Shown: in pieces, positions 43,742 to 52,672 of the stretch
Layout of the letters: each line of letters begins with the position of its first letter
Position numbering within the stretch: position 1 is the first letter of the stretch
Assembly: GCA_037131955.1 (NCBI GenBank)
Contig: JBAXQC010000001.1
Span: 70,631 to 134,630 of the forward strand
Direction of reading: 5' to 3'
From: CAIMMJ01 sp037131955
GTDB lineage: Bacteria; Bacteroidota; Bacteroidia; UBA4408
Length of the DNA: 64,000 nt
The notes under the pieces: model-generated
Database searches by the model: none
Told to the model about the DNA's origin: nothing
What the model saw: the letters and a program-made list of their open reading frames with translations, nothing else
Program-made: the position numbers and the translations under genes

Positions 43742-44998
43742 ATGAAAAATTACCTCATCCAAAATGCAACAATTGTTGACGAACAATCAAAATGGAATGG
43801 AAAGAAGGTAGATATTTTAATTGAAAATAATTTCATAAAAAAAATTGCAGAAAAGATTATTGCACCCGAAGATTATCAGCTTATTAATTACACCAATCTT
43901 CATATCTCACCAGGTTTTATTGACGTAAGAGCCAATGGTTGTGAACCAGGATATGAATGGAAAGAAACCTTAGAATCTCTTTCAAAGGCTGCAGAAAAAG
44001 GTGGATATACAACTGTTTATTTAAGTCCAGAAACCAATCCATTTGTAAGTTCAGCCTCACAAATTGAATATATTTTACAGAAAGCTAAAAATCTACCCGT
44101 AAATTTCATGCCTGTTTCTAGCATCACCAAAGATGGACAAGGAAAGGAACTAACAGAAATGTTCGAAAATTTTAAGGCAGGTTCTAAACTGTTTTTCGAC
44201 GGAAAAAAAAGCATTTCAAACTCAAAATTACTAGCATTAGCCATGCAATATGCAAATGATTTTAGAGGAAAGATTTTTCACTATGCTTTCGATAAAAACT
44301 TTTCAACCTCTTTAAATATTAACGAAGGAATATCTGCTACTAAATCAGGAATAAAAGGAACTCCTGCAATTAGCGAAGAAATAATTGTTGCCAGAGACAT
44401 TCATATTGTGAGGCATTTAAATATTCCAATTCATTTTGCAGGTATTAGCTCCAAAGGCTCCATAGATTTGATAAGAGCAGCAAAAAAAGAAGGCTTAGCC
44501 ATTACTTGTGACGTTCACATAAACAATTTATTTTTTGATGATTCTGTAATTCAAAATTTTGACAGCCACTACAAAGTATTGCCTCCTCTTAGAGAAGAAA
44601 GCAATAGAATAGCAATGTTAAACGCAATTGCCGACGATACAATTGATGCTATAGCAAGCGACCACAGTCCTCAAAACATTGAGCTAAAAAAAGTAGAATT
44701 TGATTTAGCAGAATATGGAACCATAACCATTGAAAATACTTTTTCGATGGCCATTACTGCTCTAGAAAAATTCTGCACACTTTCCAAAATAGTAAACAAG
44801 TTTACAATTGGACCATCAAGAGTAATAGGTGATGAATCAGTAAAAATAAAAGAAGGAGAAAAAGCATGCCTCACTTTATATGACCCAAACCAAGAAATTT
44901 ACCCTGGAAATACTCCTTACTCCTCTCTATCAATCAACACACCTTTTAAAGGAAACATTAAGCTAATGGGTAAAATTTACCAAACAATCTATTCTTAA
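43742..44998 (+). CDS. Dihydroorotase-like protein lacking metal ligands (pseudo-DHOase)
   Basis: A 418-residue amidohydrolase-fold protein related to PyrC. Frame and fold motifs are kept (YTNLHISPGFIDVR, GGYTTVYLSPETNP, ATKSGIKGTPAISEEI, LPPLREE, DAIASDHSPQ). The catalytic DxHxH that binds zinc reads D61-V-R63-A-N65, and the HISTAGS-type His is replaced (FAGISSKGS), so most metal ligands are gone. A normal catalytic dihydroorotase is therefore unlikely. Homologues in this phylum are annotated as dihydroorotase; it may be a structural partner of aspartate carbamoyltransferase, as non-catalytic DHOases are in other bacteria. Confidence 0.85.
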   Translation: MKNYLIQNATIVDEQSKWNGKKVDILIENNFIKKIAEKIIAPEDYQLINYTNLHISPGFIDVRANGCEPGYEWKETLESLSKAAEKGGYTTVYLSPETNPFVSSASQIEYILQKAKNLPVNFMPVSSITKDGQGKELTEMFENFKAGSKLFFDGKKSISNSKLLALAMQYANDFRGKIFHYAFDKNFSTSLNINEGISATKSGIKGTPAISEEIIVARDIHIVRHLNIPIHFAGISSKGSIDLIRAAKKEGLAITCDVHINNLFFDDSVIQNFDSHYKVLPPLREESNRIAMLNAIADDTIDAIASDHSPQNIELKKVEFDLAEYGTITIENTFSMAITALEKFCTLSKIVNKFTIGPSRVIGDESVKIKEGEKACLTLYDPNQEIYPGNTPYSSLSINTPFKGNIKLMGKIYQTIYS

Positions 44999-45001
44999 AA
45001 A

Positions 45002-46045
45002 ATGAACAAAGAAGAAAAAATAAAATCTTTTGACCCTAACAATCCGGGTGCTCCAGAAAATAATTTATTTGGACTGCCATTTACTAATGAAGAAAGTGAA
45101 ATTTTAGTTTTACCGCTTCCATGGGAAGTAACAGTATCTTACAGAGCAGGAACTTCTAAAGGGCCGGGAGCAATTTTTGATGCTTCGTTTCAGGTTGATT
45201 TGTTTGACGAAGAAAACCCTGATTTTTGGAAAAAAGGAATAGGGATGTTGGATGCACCTGCAAAATGGTTAGAACTAAATAAAGTATTACGCCAGAATGC
45301 CGAAGTATATATTAACTGGTTAATTAACGGTAGCGACAAGGACGATGAATTAGAAATGACTACCATTTTAAATGAAATAAATGCAGCCTGCGACGACTTT
45401 CATCATGAAGTTTACTTAGAATCGAAAAAGGTAATTGAGCAAAATAAAATGATTGTTGGCTTGGGTGGAGACCACAGTACACCTTTTGGTATTATAAAAG
45501 CCTACGCAGAAAAATATTCCGATTTTGGAATACTTCACTTTGACGCCCACATGGATTTACGTCACGAATTTGAAGGATTTAAATGGTCTCATGCCAGTAT
45601 TTTTAACAATGTAATTACTAAAATTCCTACTGTAGAAAAACTGGTTTCAGTAGGGATTAGAGATTATTGCGAACAAGAAAATAATTTTGTAAAACAACAC
45701 TCAAACAAAATAAAAATTATAACCGATAAGCAAATAAAAAAACAACAATTTAGTGGAGATACACTAAATTCTATTCATAAAAATATTACTGAGCTTTTAC
45801 CAAAAAATGTTTACATAAGTTTTGATATAGATGCTTTGGATGTAAGGTATTGCCCCAATACTGGAACACCTGTGCCGGGAGGTTTAGAATTTACAGAAGC
45901 AATAAATCTTATAGAAACAGTAAAAAATAGTGGAAGAAATATTGTTGGTTTCGACATAAATGAAGTTTCTCCTGGCAATGATGAATGGGATGCAAATGTA
46001 GGTGCAAGATTATTATACAAAATAGCGTCAATAGTTAGCCGTTAG
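45002..46045 (+). CDS. Agmatinase / arginase family ureohydrolase
   Basis: A 347-residue ureohydrolase. All manganese-ligand motifs are present: GLGGDHSTPFG (His), HFDAHMDLR (Asp, His, Asp) and SFDIDALD (two Asp). PLPWEVTVSYRAGTSKGPGAIFDASFQVDLFDEE near the start is typical of agmatinase-like members in Bacteroidota. It hydrolyses a guanidino or formimino compound; agmatine to putrescine is the most likely reaction but not proven. Starts 3 bp after the pseudo-DHOase gene. Confidence 0.88.
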   Translation: MNKEEKIKSFDPNNPGAPENNLFGLPFTNEESEILVLPLPWEVTVSYRAGTSKGPGAIFDASFQVDLFDEENPDFWKKGIGMLDAPAKWLELNKVLRQNAEVYINWLINGSDKDDELEMTTILNEINAACDDFHHEVYLESKKVIEQNKMIVGLGGDHSTPFGIIKAYAEKYSDFGILHFDAHMDLRHEFEGFKWSHASIFNNVITKIPTVEKLVSVGIRDYCEQENNFVKQHSNKIKIITDKQIKKQQFSGDTLNSIHKNITELLPKNVYISFDIDALDVRYCPNTGTPVPGGLEFTEAINLIETVKNSGRNIVGFDINEVSPGNDEWDANVGARLLYKIASIVSR

Positions 46046-46059
46046 TAAAAAATAAAAAT

Positions 46060-47460
46060 ATGGACATTAAATTTCTAGGAGCAGCACAAACAGTAACTGG
46101 CAGTAAACATTTAATAAAAACAGCTTCGGGAACAAAATTCCTATTAGACTGCGGACTTTTTCAAGGCTCAGGTGCCGAAACAGAAATAAAAAATAGAACC
46201 TTAAATTTTGACCCTGTAGATTTAGATTTTGTAATTCTTTCTCACGCTCACATAGACCATTCTGGAAATTTACCAACCATTGTAAAAGCTGGATTTAGAG
46301 GCAAAATTTATACCACACAAGCAACAATTGATCTTTGTAAAATTATGTTGCTAGACAGTGCTAAAATTCATCAACTGGATTTAAAATATGTAAACAGAAG
46401 AAGAAGAAATACAGGAAGAGAATTACTTGAAGCTGTTTATGACGAAAAAGATGTAGAAGAAACAATAAAACTTTTTGAACCAATTGTTTTAGGAAAATGG
46501 ACGAAACTTTCGGATGACGTTAAAGTATTTTTTACAGACGCCGGACACATTCTTGGAAGCGTTGTTACCAATTTAAAAATCAAAGAAAATAATAAATACA
46601 TAAAACTTTCTTACACGGGAGATATAGGAAGATACGATGACAGAATATTAAAGGCTCCTGCAGAATTTCCACAAGCCGATTATATAATTTGTGAATCTAC
46701 TTACGGCAATCGCTTGCACCCCAAAACAAAAGATGCAGAGGAAGAATTATTACAAATAATAATAAATACTTGCATTAGAAACAAAGGAAAAATAATTATA
46801 CCAGCTTTTAGCTTGGGCAGAACGCAAGAAATTGTTTATGCTATGGATAGGCTTACTACCGAAGGTAGAATGCCACGTATAGACGTGTACGTTGATAGTC
46901 CTCTCTCTGTAAATGCAACAGCAGTGATGAAAAAACATCCTGAATTTTACAACAAGAACATCATCGATTACATGAAAAAAGATCCTGACCCATTTGGATT
47001 TAGCTTATTGCATTATGTAAAGGAGGTAGAAGAATCAAAATCAATTAATTTGTTGCCCGACCCTTGTATAATAGTTTCTGCATCAGGAATGGCCGAAGCT
47101 GGAAGAATAAAACATCACATCAAAAATAATATTTCCGACCCAAAAAATACCATTTTAATGGTTGGCTATTGTTCGCCAGGTTCTTTGGGTGCTAGATTAA
47201 TAAACGGCGATAAAAAAATAAAAATATTTGGAGAAGAATACAAAGTGCTGGCAGATGTAAAAGTATTGTCCAATTATTCTGCTCATGCCGATTATTTAGA
47301 AATTGAAAAGTTTTTAGAATGTCAGAATCCAAAAAAAGTAAAAAAGGTATTTTTAGTGCACGGCGAAAAAAGCGTTCAATTAGATTTTAAAGAATTTCTT
47401 CACCAAAAAGATTTTAAAGATATTTTTATTCCTATGGAAGGCGAAAGTTTTACATTATAA
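46060..47460 (+). CDS. Beta-CASP metallo-beta-lactamase-fold RNase
   Basis: A 466-residue protein. The metal site is LSHAHIDHSG (H62, H64, D66, H67), with GHILGS and later motifs; the beta-CASP insert is ESTYGNRLH...IPAFSLGRTQEIVYAM and IIVSASGMAEAGRIKHH. The C-terminal RMMBL-type region has VLSNYSAHADYLE. This architecture is that of CPSF73-like nucleases, which process RNA. The start lies 14 bp after the ureohydrolase gene. Confidence 0.9.
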   Translation: MDIKFLGAAQTVTGSKHLIKTASGTKFLLDCGLFQGSGAETEIKNRTLNFDPVDLDFVILSHAHIDHSGNLPTIVKAGFRGKIYTTQATIDLCKIMLLDSAKIHQLDLKYVNRRRRNTGRELLEAVYDEKDVEETIKLFEPIVLGKWTKLSDDVKVFFTDAGHILGSVVTNLKIKENNKYIKLSYTGDIGRYDDRILKAPAEFPQADYIICESTYGNRLHPKTKDAEEELLQIIINTCIRNKGKIIIPAFSLGRTQEIVYAMDRLTTEGRMPRIDVYVDSPLSVNATAVMKKHPEFYNKNIIDYMKKDPDPFGFSLLHYVKEVEESKSINLLPDPCIIVSASGMAEAGRIKHHIKNNISDPKNTILMVGYCSPGSLGARLINGDKKIKIFGEEYKVLADVKVLSNYSAHADYLEIEKFLECQNPKKVKKVFLVHGEKSVQLDFKEFLHQKDFKDIFIPMEGESFTL

Positions 47461-47469
47461 AATAGTGTT

Positions 47470-48465
47470 ATGATACTATCAGATTCCAATAAGCAAAAAG
47501 TAAACACACTTACTTTTGTATTTTGGATTACTTGTGGTATAACTTTATTAAAAATTTCTACTTATTTTATTACCCATTCCACTGCTATTTTAACCGATGC
47601 ATTAGAATCCATAATTAATGTAATTGCGGCCTTTTTTGCATTAAAAAGTGCCAAGTGGGCTTTGCAGCCAAAAGATTTAGACCACCCTTATGGCCATGGT
47701 AAAATAGAATTTTTAAGTGCAGGCTTTGAAGGTGCAATGATTTTACTAGCAGGATTTTTTATTCTTGTAAAATCTGTTTATGATATAATTTATCCACAAA
47801 CATTGCATCAGTTAGATATTGGTTTTGCATTGGTAAGTTTTACGGCTTTGGTAAATTTTATAATGGGTAAAAAATTGCTTTCAATTGGCATAAAAAATCA
47901 ATCTATGTTAATGAAGGCAAGCGGCAAACATTTGATAAGCGATACATTAAGTAGTTTAGGATTGCTAGTTGGCTTGGTAATTATAAAACTTACTGGCATT
48001 ACCTTGTTAGACCCGATAATTGCAATTGGTTTTGGAATATACATTATTTATACAGGGCAAAAATTGGTAAAAGAATCTATAGGCAGTTTGTTAGACGAAG
48101 CTGACCTAAAAAAAATTGATGAAATTATTGTAGTGCTTAAAAAGAATAGAAAAGAAAATTGGATAGATGTTCATAATCTTCGTTTGCAGAAATATGGAAC
48201 AGAAAGCCACATCGACTGCCACGTTACATTACCCTTTTACATGAGTTTAGAGGAATCTCATTTTGAAATAAGAAACATAGAAAACATTGTTGCAGAGCAA
48301 GTGCAAGGCAATTTAGAGATGTTTATTCACAGCGACCCTTGTGTGGTTGAATACAGTTGTAAGATTTGCAGTGTAGAAAATTGCACTTATAGAAAAGCAG
48401 AAAAAGTAAAAAAATTAGAATGGAGCCTAGAAAATTTGTTGCCTAATAGGAAACATACTGCCTAA
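47470..48465 (+). CDS. Cation diffusion facilitator (CDF) transporter
   Basis: A 331-residue inner-membrane metal/proton antiporter. Transmembrane motifs: HSTAILTDALESIINVIAAFFAL (Asp metal ligand), DHPYGHGKIEFLSAGFEG, and ASGKHLISDTLSSLGLLVGL (second His/Asp pair). The C-terminal cytoplasmic domain ends with a cysteine-rich CKICSVENCTYRKAEK extension, which may bind metal. Substrate probably Zn, Mn or Fe. It is the last gene of the plus-strand run and converges on the gene at 48471 with a 5-bp gap. Confidence 0.9.
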   Translation: MILSDSNKQKVNTLTFVFWITCGITLLKISTYFITHSTAILTDALESIINVIAAFFALKSAKWALQPKDLDHPYGHGKIEFLSAGFEGAMILLAGFFILVKSVYDIIYPQTLHQLDIGFALVSFTALVNFIMGKKLLSIGIKNQSMLMKASGKHLISDTLSSLGLLVGLVIIKLTGITLLDPIIAIGFGIYIIYTGQKLVKESIGSLLDEADLKKIDEIIVVLKKNRKENWIDVHNLRLQKYGTESHIDCHVTLPFYMSLEESHFEIRNIENIVAEQVQGNLEMFIHSDPCVVEYSCKICSVENCTYRKAEKVKKLEWSLENLLPNRKHTA

Positions 48466-48470
48466 AATAA

Positions 48471-49178
48471 TCAATAATTCTTCCAAGCAAATAAAAATCC
48501 TTTTCGCAAATAAGCCAAATCTACTCGGCCAGATGAAATCTTTTCTACTAACTCTTTTGGGTTGGCGTTGGCTTGCTTTTTCTTTTCTTCAATAGCCAAT
48601 TGGACTCCTAAATCATACAATGGTCTTTTTATATCTTCTGGGTCTAATTTTCTATCCAATAAACCCATATATACATCTAAGGCTGAATAATAATTTTTAT
48701 TGTCGAAATAATTTTCGCACAAATATTTTGCAAAGCCACCTTTTGCTTTGTTAAACACAAACTCTTTTATAGAATCGTGTTTCAATTCTAAACTACTTAA
48801 ATTATAAGAAGAAAAATAAAGCCCTGACTTTTTATACAATATCAATGCTTCTTCGTAATTATTTTGGTCTTGCAGCTCAATAACTTTCTCTATTAGTTTT
48901 TGATAGGTAGAAGCAGGAATAACTGTTAAATGTTCTTCTTTAAATTTTGTTGTTCCTAAAGGAAAACAAGATGGATTGCTCAAATAAATATCCTCGGCAA
49001 CTTTAAAATAACTGTCGCTGGATATGTATTGTTTTTGTTTAGCAAAATCTCTCGCAAGAACCAATAAAGAATCGCTTCTTTTGATAAGAGGCTCACAGCT
49101 ATTATCGGTTTGAGCTATTGAATGTACGGCAATAAAAAGAAATGCAAAAAAGAGAAAAACACTTTGGTTTATTTTCAT
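48471..49178 (-). CDS. Secreted TPR-like protein of unknown function
   Basis: A 235-residue protein with a signal peptide (INQSVFLFFAFLFIAVHSIAQ, cleaved after about 22). The mature part is helical with repeats reminiscent of tetratricopeptides (LARDFAKQKQYISSDSYFKVAEDIYL; NNYEEALILYKKSGLYFS; ENYFDNKNYYSALDVYMGLL). No enzyme motif. It starts on the base after the E1 dehydrogenase stop codon, so it is co-transcribed with it, but a functional link is not evident. Confidence 0.75.
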   Translation of the reverse strand: MKINQSVFLFFAFLFIAVHSIAQTDNSCEPLIKRSDSLLVLARDFAKQKQYISSDSYFKVAEDIYLSNPSCFPLGTTKFKEEHLTVIPASTYQKLIEKVIELQDQNNYEEALILYKKSGLYFSSYNLSSLELKHDSIKEFVFNKAKGGFAKYLCENYFDNKNYYSALDVYMGLLDRKLDPEDIKRPLYDLGVQLAIEEKKKQANANPKELVEKISSGRVDLAYLRKGFLFAWKNY

Positions 49179-51602
49179 TTAATATATGGATGGATACTGG
49201 TTTGGTTTTGCTTCGGACATCACTTGATATAAAGTTTCAAATACATCATCGGCCGAAGGTTTAGAAAAATAATCTCCATCGGTGCCATAAGCAGGGCGGT
49301 GTGGTTTAGCAGTAATGGTTATTGGCTTTGAATCTAAATAAGCATAGGCATTTTGTTCTTCCATTATTTTTTGCAAAATAAAAGAACTTGCGCCACCCGG
49401 AACATCTTCGTCAAGCACCACTAATCTGTTTGTTTTTTTAACCGATTCCACAATGCTTTTATTAACATCAAATGGCAATAAAGTTTGTACGTCTATAAGC
49501 TCTACTTCAATTCCCTTTTCTAACAACATACTGCATGCTTCTTCTGCAATTCTGCAGCAAGAGCCGTAAGTTACTAATGTAATATCTTTGCCTTGTTTTA
49601 TTATTTCTGGAACTCCAAGTGGAGTTGTAAACTCTCCCAAATTGCTAGGCATTTTTTCTTTTAATCGGTAACCGTTTAAACACTCAATTATCAAAGCAGG
49701 ATCATCTCCTTGCAACAACAAATTATAAAAACCTGCTGCTTTGGTCATGTTTCGTGGTACACAAATATGCATGCCTCTTAAACTTCCCAAGATAAGTGCC
49801 ATGGGCGAACCACTGTGCCAAACACCTTCTAATCTATGTCCTCTTGTTCTTACTATTAATGGAGCTTTTTGCTTGCCCTTTGTTCTGTATCTTAATGTAC
49901 ATAAATCGTCGCTTAAAATTTGTAAGCCATACAACAAATAATCTAAGTATTGAATTTCTGCTATTGGGCGTAATCCTCTTAGAGCCATTCCTATCCCCTG
50001 CCCCATAATTGTGGCTTCTCTAATTCCGGTATCGGCCACTCTTAAGTCGCCATATTTTTTTTGCAATCCTTCGCACCCCTGATTTACGTCACCAATATTT
50101 CCTACGTCTTCTCCAAAAATTAATACTTCGGGCTTAGCAGAAAGTAAAATATCAAAATTATCTCTCAATATTTCTCTTGCATCTACCAATTTATCTTCGG
50201 TGTAAACTGGTTTTACTTCATGGATGTTTAGTGGAGAAAAATCAGTTTCGGAATATAGATGTGAGCTGTACCTGTCAAAATTTTTAGCTGCATACTTTTC
50301 TAACCAAGAAACCAACACATTTCTGCTGTTGCTGTCTTCGCCAATAGACAAGTGCAAACACCTTCTTGCTGCCGATACAATATCTTTTCTTATTGGCTCG
50401 GTGTTCGAATTTAATTGTTGAACAAGTTCTAGTATTTTTTTTGTTTCTGTTGAATCTTTTGCCAAATCTGTGAGCAATTCAGAAACTTCTTTTCTCTCTT
50501 CTTTTATCGGATTTAAGTACTCTTCCCAAGCTCTTGTTTTTGCTTCTTTTACTTTTTGCTTGGCATCTTTTTCTATTTGCTCACAATCTTCTTCTGTGGC
50601 AATAGCAGATTCTAACATCCACTTTTTCATTTGAACAATGCAATCAAAATCTGCTTCCCACTGCAAACGTTCTTTGCTTTTGTACCTTTCGTGCGAACCA
50701 CTTGTAGAGTGACCTTGAGGTTGAGTTACTTCTTCTACATGCACCAATACAGGTATGTGATTTAATCTGCTTATAGCACTTGCTTTTTCAAATGTTTCGC
50801 ACAAATGAGGAAAATCCCAGGCTTTGGTTTTAAAAATTTCAATTCCATTTAATTCATCCGGGCCATTTTGCATTCCCGATAAACTTTGCGAAATACTTTC
50901 CTTTGCAGTTTGATGTTTTTTTGGAACAGAAATACCATGACCATCGTCCCACACACACATTACCATTGGCACTTGCAAAACTACTGCAGCATTTATAGTT
51001 TCCCAAAACAAACCTTCGGAGGTGCTAGCATCTCCAATGGTGCCAAATGCAACTTCGTTTCCATTGTCAGAAAAATTAGTGTGATTTTTTACTACATCAA
51101 CATTTCTATAAATTTTTGAAGCCTGAGCCAATCCTAGTAATCTAGGCATCTGTCCGGCAGTAGGAGAAATATCTGAAGATGAATTTTTTTGTTGAGTTAA
51201 ATTTTTCCAATTCCCATTTTCATCCAAAGAATGGGTTGCAAAATGGCCTCCCATTTGTCTTCCTGCACTCATTGGTTCTGCCTCTATATCAGTATGTGCA
51301 TATAATCCTGCAAACCACTGTTGTATTGTTAAATTGCCTGTAGCAAACATAAAAGTTTGATCTCGGTAATAGCCACTTCTAAAATCTCCGTTTTTAAATA
51401 CTTTTGCCAAAGCCATTTGTGGAATCTCTTTGCCATCGCCAAAAATCCCAAATTTTGCTTTTCCGGTAAGCACTTCTTTTCTGCCTAATAAGCTAGCTTC
51501 TCTACTTTCGCAAGCAACTTTATAATCGTTAAGTATTTCCTTTCTAAAATCTTCAAAGCTAAGCTTGCTGGTATTCTTGGTTTTTGAATCTTTTTCTGAC
51601 AT
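49179..51602 (-). CDS. Fused alpha/beta E1 component of a 2-oxoacid dehydrogenase
   Basis: An 807-residue protein combining both E1 subunits. The first half is E1-alpha: KEIPQMALAKVFKNGDFRSGYYRDQTFMFATG, SAGRQMGGHFATHS, and the TPP motif GTIGDASTSEGLFWETINAA. The second half (from about residue 470) is E1-beta: VLIFGEDVGNIGDVNQGCEGLQKKYGDLRVADTGIREATIMGQGIGMALRGLRPIAEIQYLDYLL. It decarboxylates a 2-oxoacid (branched-chain or pyruvate type) and passes the acyl group to a lipoyl E2, which is not in the window. The fused form is usual in this phylum. Confidence 0.92.
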   Translation of the reverse strand: MSEKDSKTKNTSKLSFEDFRKEILNDYKVACESREASLLGRKEVLTGKAKFGIFGDGKEIPQMALAKVFKNGDFRSGYYRDQTFMFATGNLTIQQWFAGLYAHTDIEAEPMSAGRQMGGHFATHSLDENGNWKNLTQQKNSSSDISPTAGQMPRLLGLAQASKIYRNVDVVKNHTNFSDNGNEVAFGTIGDASTSEGLFWETINAAVVLQVPMVMCVWDDGHGISVPKKHQTAKESISQSLSGMQNGPDELNGIEIFKTKAWDFPHLCETFEKASAISRLNHIPVLVHVEEVTQPQGHSTSGSHERYKSKERLQWEADFDCIVQMKKWMLESAIATEEDCEQIEKDAKQKVKEAKTRAWEEYLNPIKEERKEVSELLTDLAKDSTETKKILELVQQLNSNTEPIRKDIVSAARRCLHLSIGEDSNSRNVLVSWLEKYAAKNFDRYSSHLYSETDFSPLNIHEVKPVYTEDKLVDAREILRDNFDILLSAKPEVLIFGEDVGNIGDVNQGCEGLQKKYGDLRVADTGIREATIMGQGIGMALRGLRPIAEIQYLDYLLYGLQILSDDLCTLRYRTKGKQKAPLIVRTRGHRLEGVWHSGSPMALILGSLRGMHICVPRNMTKAAGFYNLLLQGDDPALIIECLNGYRLKEKMPSNLGEFTTPLGVPEIIKQGKDITLVTYGSCCRIAEEACSMLLEKGIEVELIDVQTLLPFDVNKSIVESVKKTNRLVVLDEDVPGGASSFILQKIMEEQNAYAYLDSKPITITAKPHRPAYGTDGDYFSKPSADDVFETLYQVMSEAKPNQYPSIY

Positions 51603-51796
51603 AGTATTTTGCTTAATGTTACAAATATAAGTTATTGATTGTAGAGGTAAAAATGAAAGATCAAACTATTTTAAAAAGGCCCTGCATTATTTACAATTAT
51701 ATTTGATAACTCTTTTTTTATAATCATTAGAAATAATTTAAAATTAAAAAAAACTATAAACTAAATCATCAATTTATTTATATTCTTTTCCTTTGT

Positions 51797-51804
51797 TACA
51801 TTTG
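51797..51804 (+). promoter_or_regulatory. Bacteroidota -7 element of PASTA gene
   Basis: TACATTTG matches TAnnTTTG, 58 bp upstream of the ATG at 51863, in the 260-bp gap divergent from the E1 gene. Confidence 0.5.
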
Positions 51805-51862
51805 CAAATAAAGAAAAAAGCAACACCATTAAAACCAGTATGCTAAAATTTCAAATTTCTAT

Positions 51863-52645
51863 ATGTATTCATTAGGCGATTTTATTAAAAGCAGTACATT
51901 TTATAAACACCTAATTCTAGCGGTTTCTATTGTTATTGCTATAACAGCCGGAGTTTTGTTTTGGATAAAAACATATACCAAGCATGGGCAAACAATTGTG
52001 GTTCCCAACCTAAGTAACAAATCTTTAGCAGACGCAAAAAAAATTCTTGAGTCTAATAATTTACGGATAAAAGTTATGGATTCTATCTTTAACACTGGAG
52101 CGGTAAGGGGCGCTATTATTGAGCAAAATCCAAATTCGGGATTAAAAGTAAAGGAAAACAGAACAGTTTATGTAACCATAAATGCTTTTAAACCACCCGA
52201 AGTTTCATTCCCAAATTTAAAAGATGTTTCGTTGAGGCAAGCTGAAGCCATTTTAAAAAGCTTAGGGCTTGTACTAGGTAACCTAAAATATGTGCCAGAT
52301 ATTGCCAAAGACGCTGTTTTAGGTAGTTCTTGCAGAGGTATTGAAATGAAGGCCGGTTCGCAATTGATATATGGTTCTAAAATAGATTTGGTGCTTGGAG
52401 ATGGCTTAAAAGGAGAAAAAATTGATATGCCAGATTTAATTGGACTTTCTAGAAAGGAGGCTCACAATATTTTAAAAGAGCTTTCGTTAGTGATTGGCTC
52501 AGAAATTTTTAGTTCATCCATACAAGACTCATCAATGGCTAAGGTTTACAAACAAACTCCCGCTTACACACCCGACGGAAAAATTACCCTTGGTAGTCCT
52601 ATTGATTTGTTTTTTAGCAGCGATATAGAAGAAGGTGATGAATAA
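51863..52645 (+). CDS. Membrane-anchored PASTA-domain protein
   Basis: A 260-residue protein with a short cytoplasmic N-terminus, one membrane segment (about 17-37: LILAVSIVIAITAGVLFWI) and three PASTA domains (about 45-112, 116-182, 188-255), seen as VPNLSNKSLADAKKILESNNL, FPNLKDVSLRQAEAILKSLGL and MPDLIGLSRKEAHNILKELSL. PASTA domains bind peptidoglycan or muropeptides. There is no kinase or transpeptidase domain, so it is a wall-binding accessory protein. A T9SS cargo gene and an NlpC/P60 gene follow. Confidence 0.9.
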   Translation: MYSLGDFIKSSTFYKHLILAVSIVIAITAGVLFWIKTYTKHGQTIVVPNLSNKSLADAKKILESNNLRIKVMDSIFNTGAVRGAIIEQNPNSGLKVKENRTVYVTINAFKPPEVSFPNLKDVSLRQAEAILKSLGLVLGNLKYVPDIAKDAVLGSSCRGIEMKAGSQLIYGSKIDLVLGDGLKGEKIDMPDLIGLSRKEAHNILKELSLVIGSEIFSSSIQDSSMAKVYKQTPAYTPDGKITLGSPIDLFFSSDIEEGDE

Positions 52646-52672
52646 TGAATAATTTTTTAACGATTACTTTTA

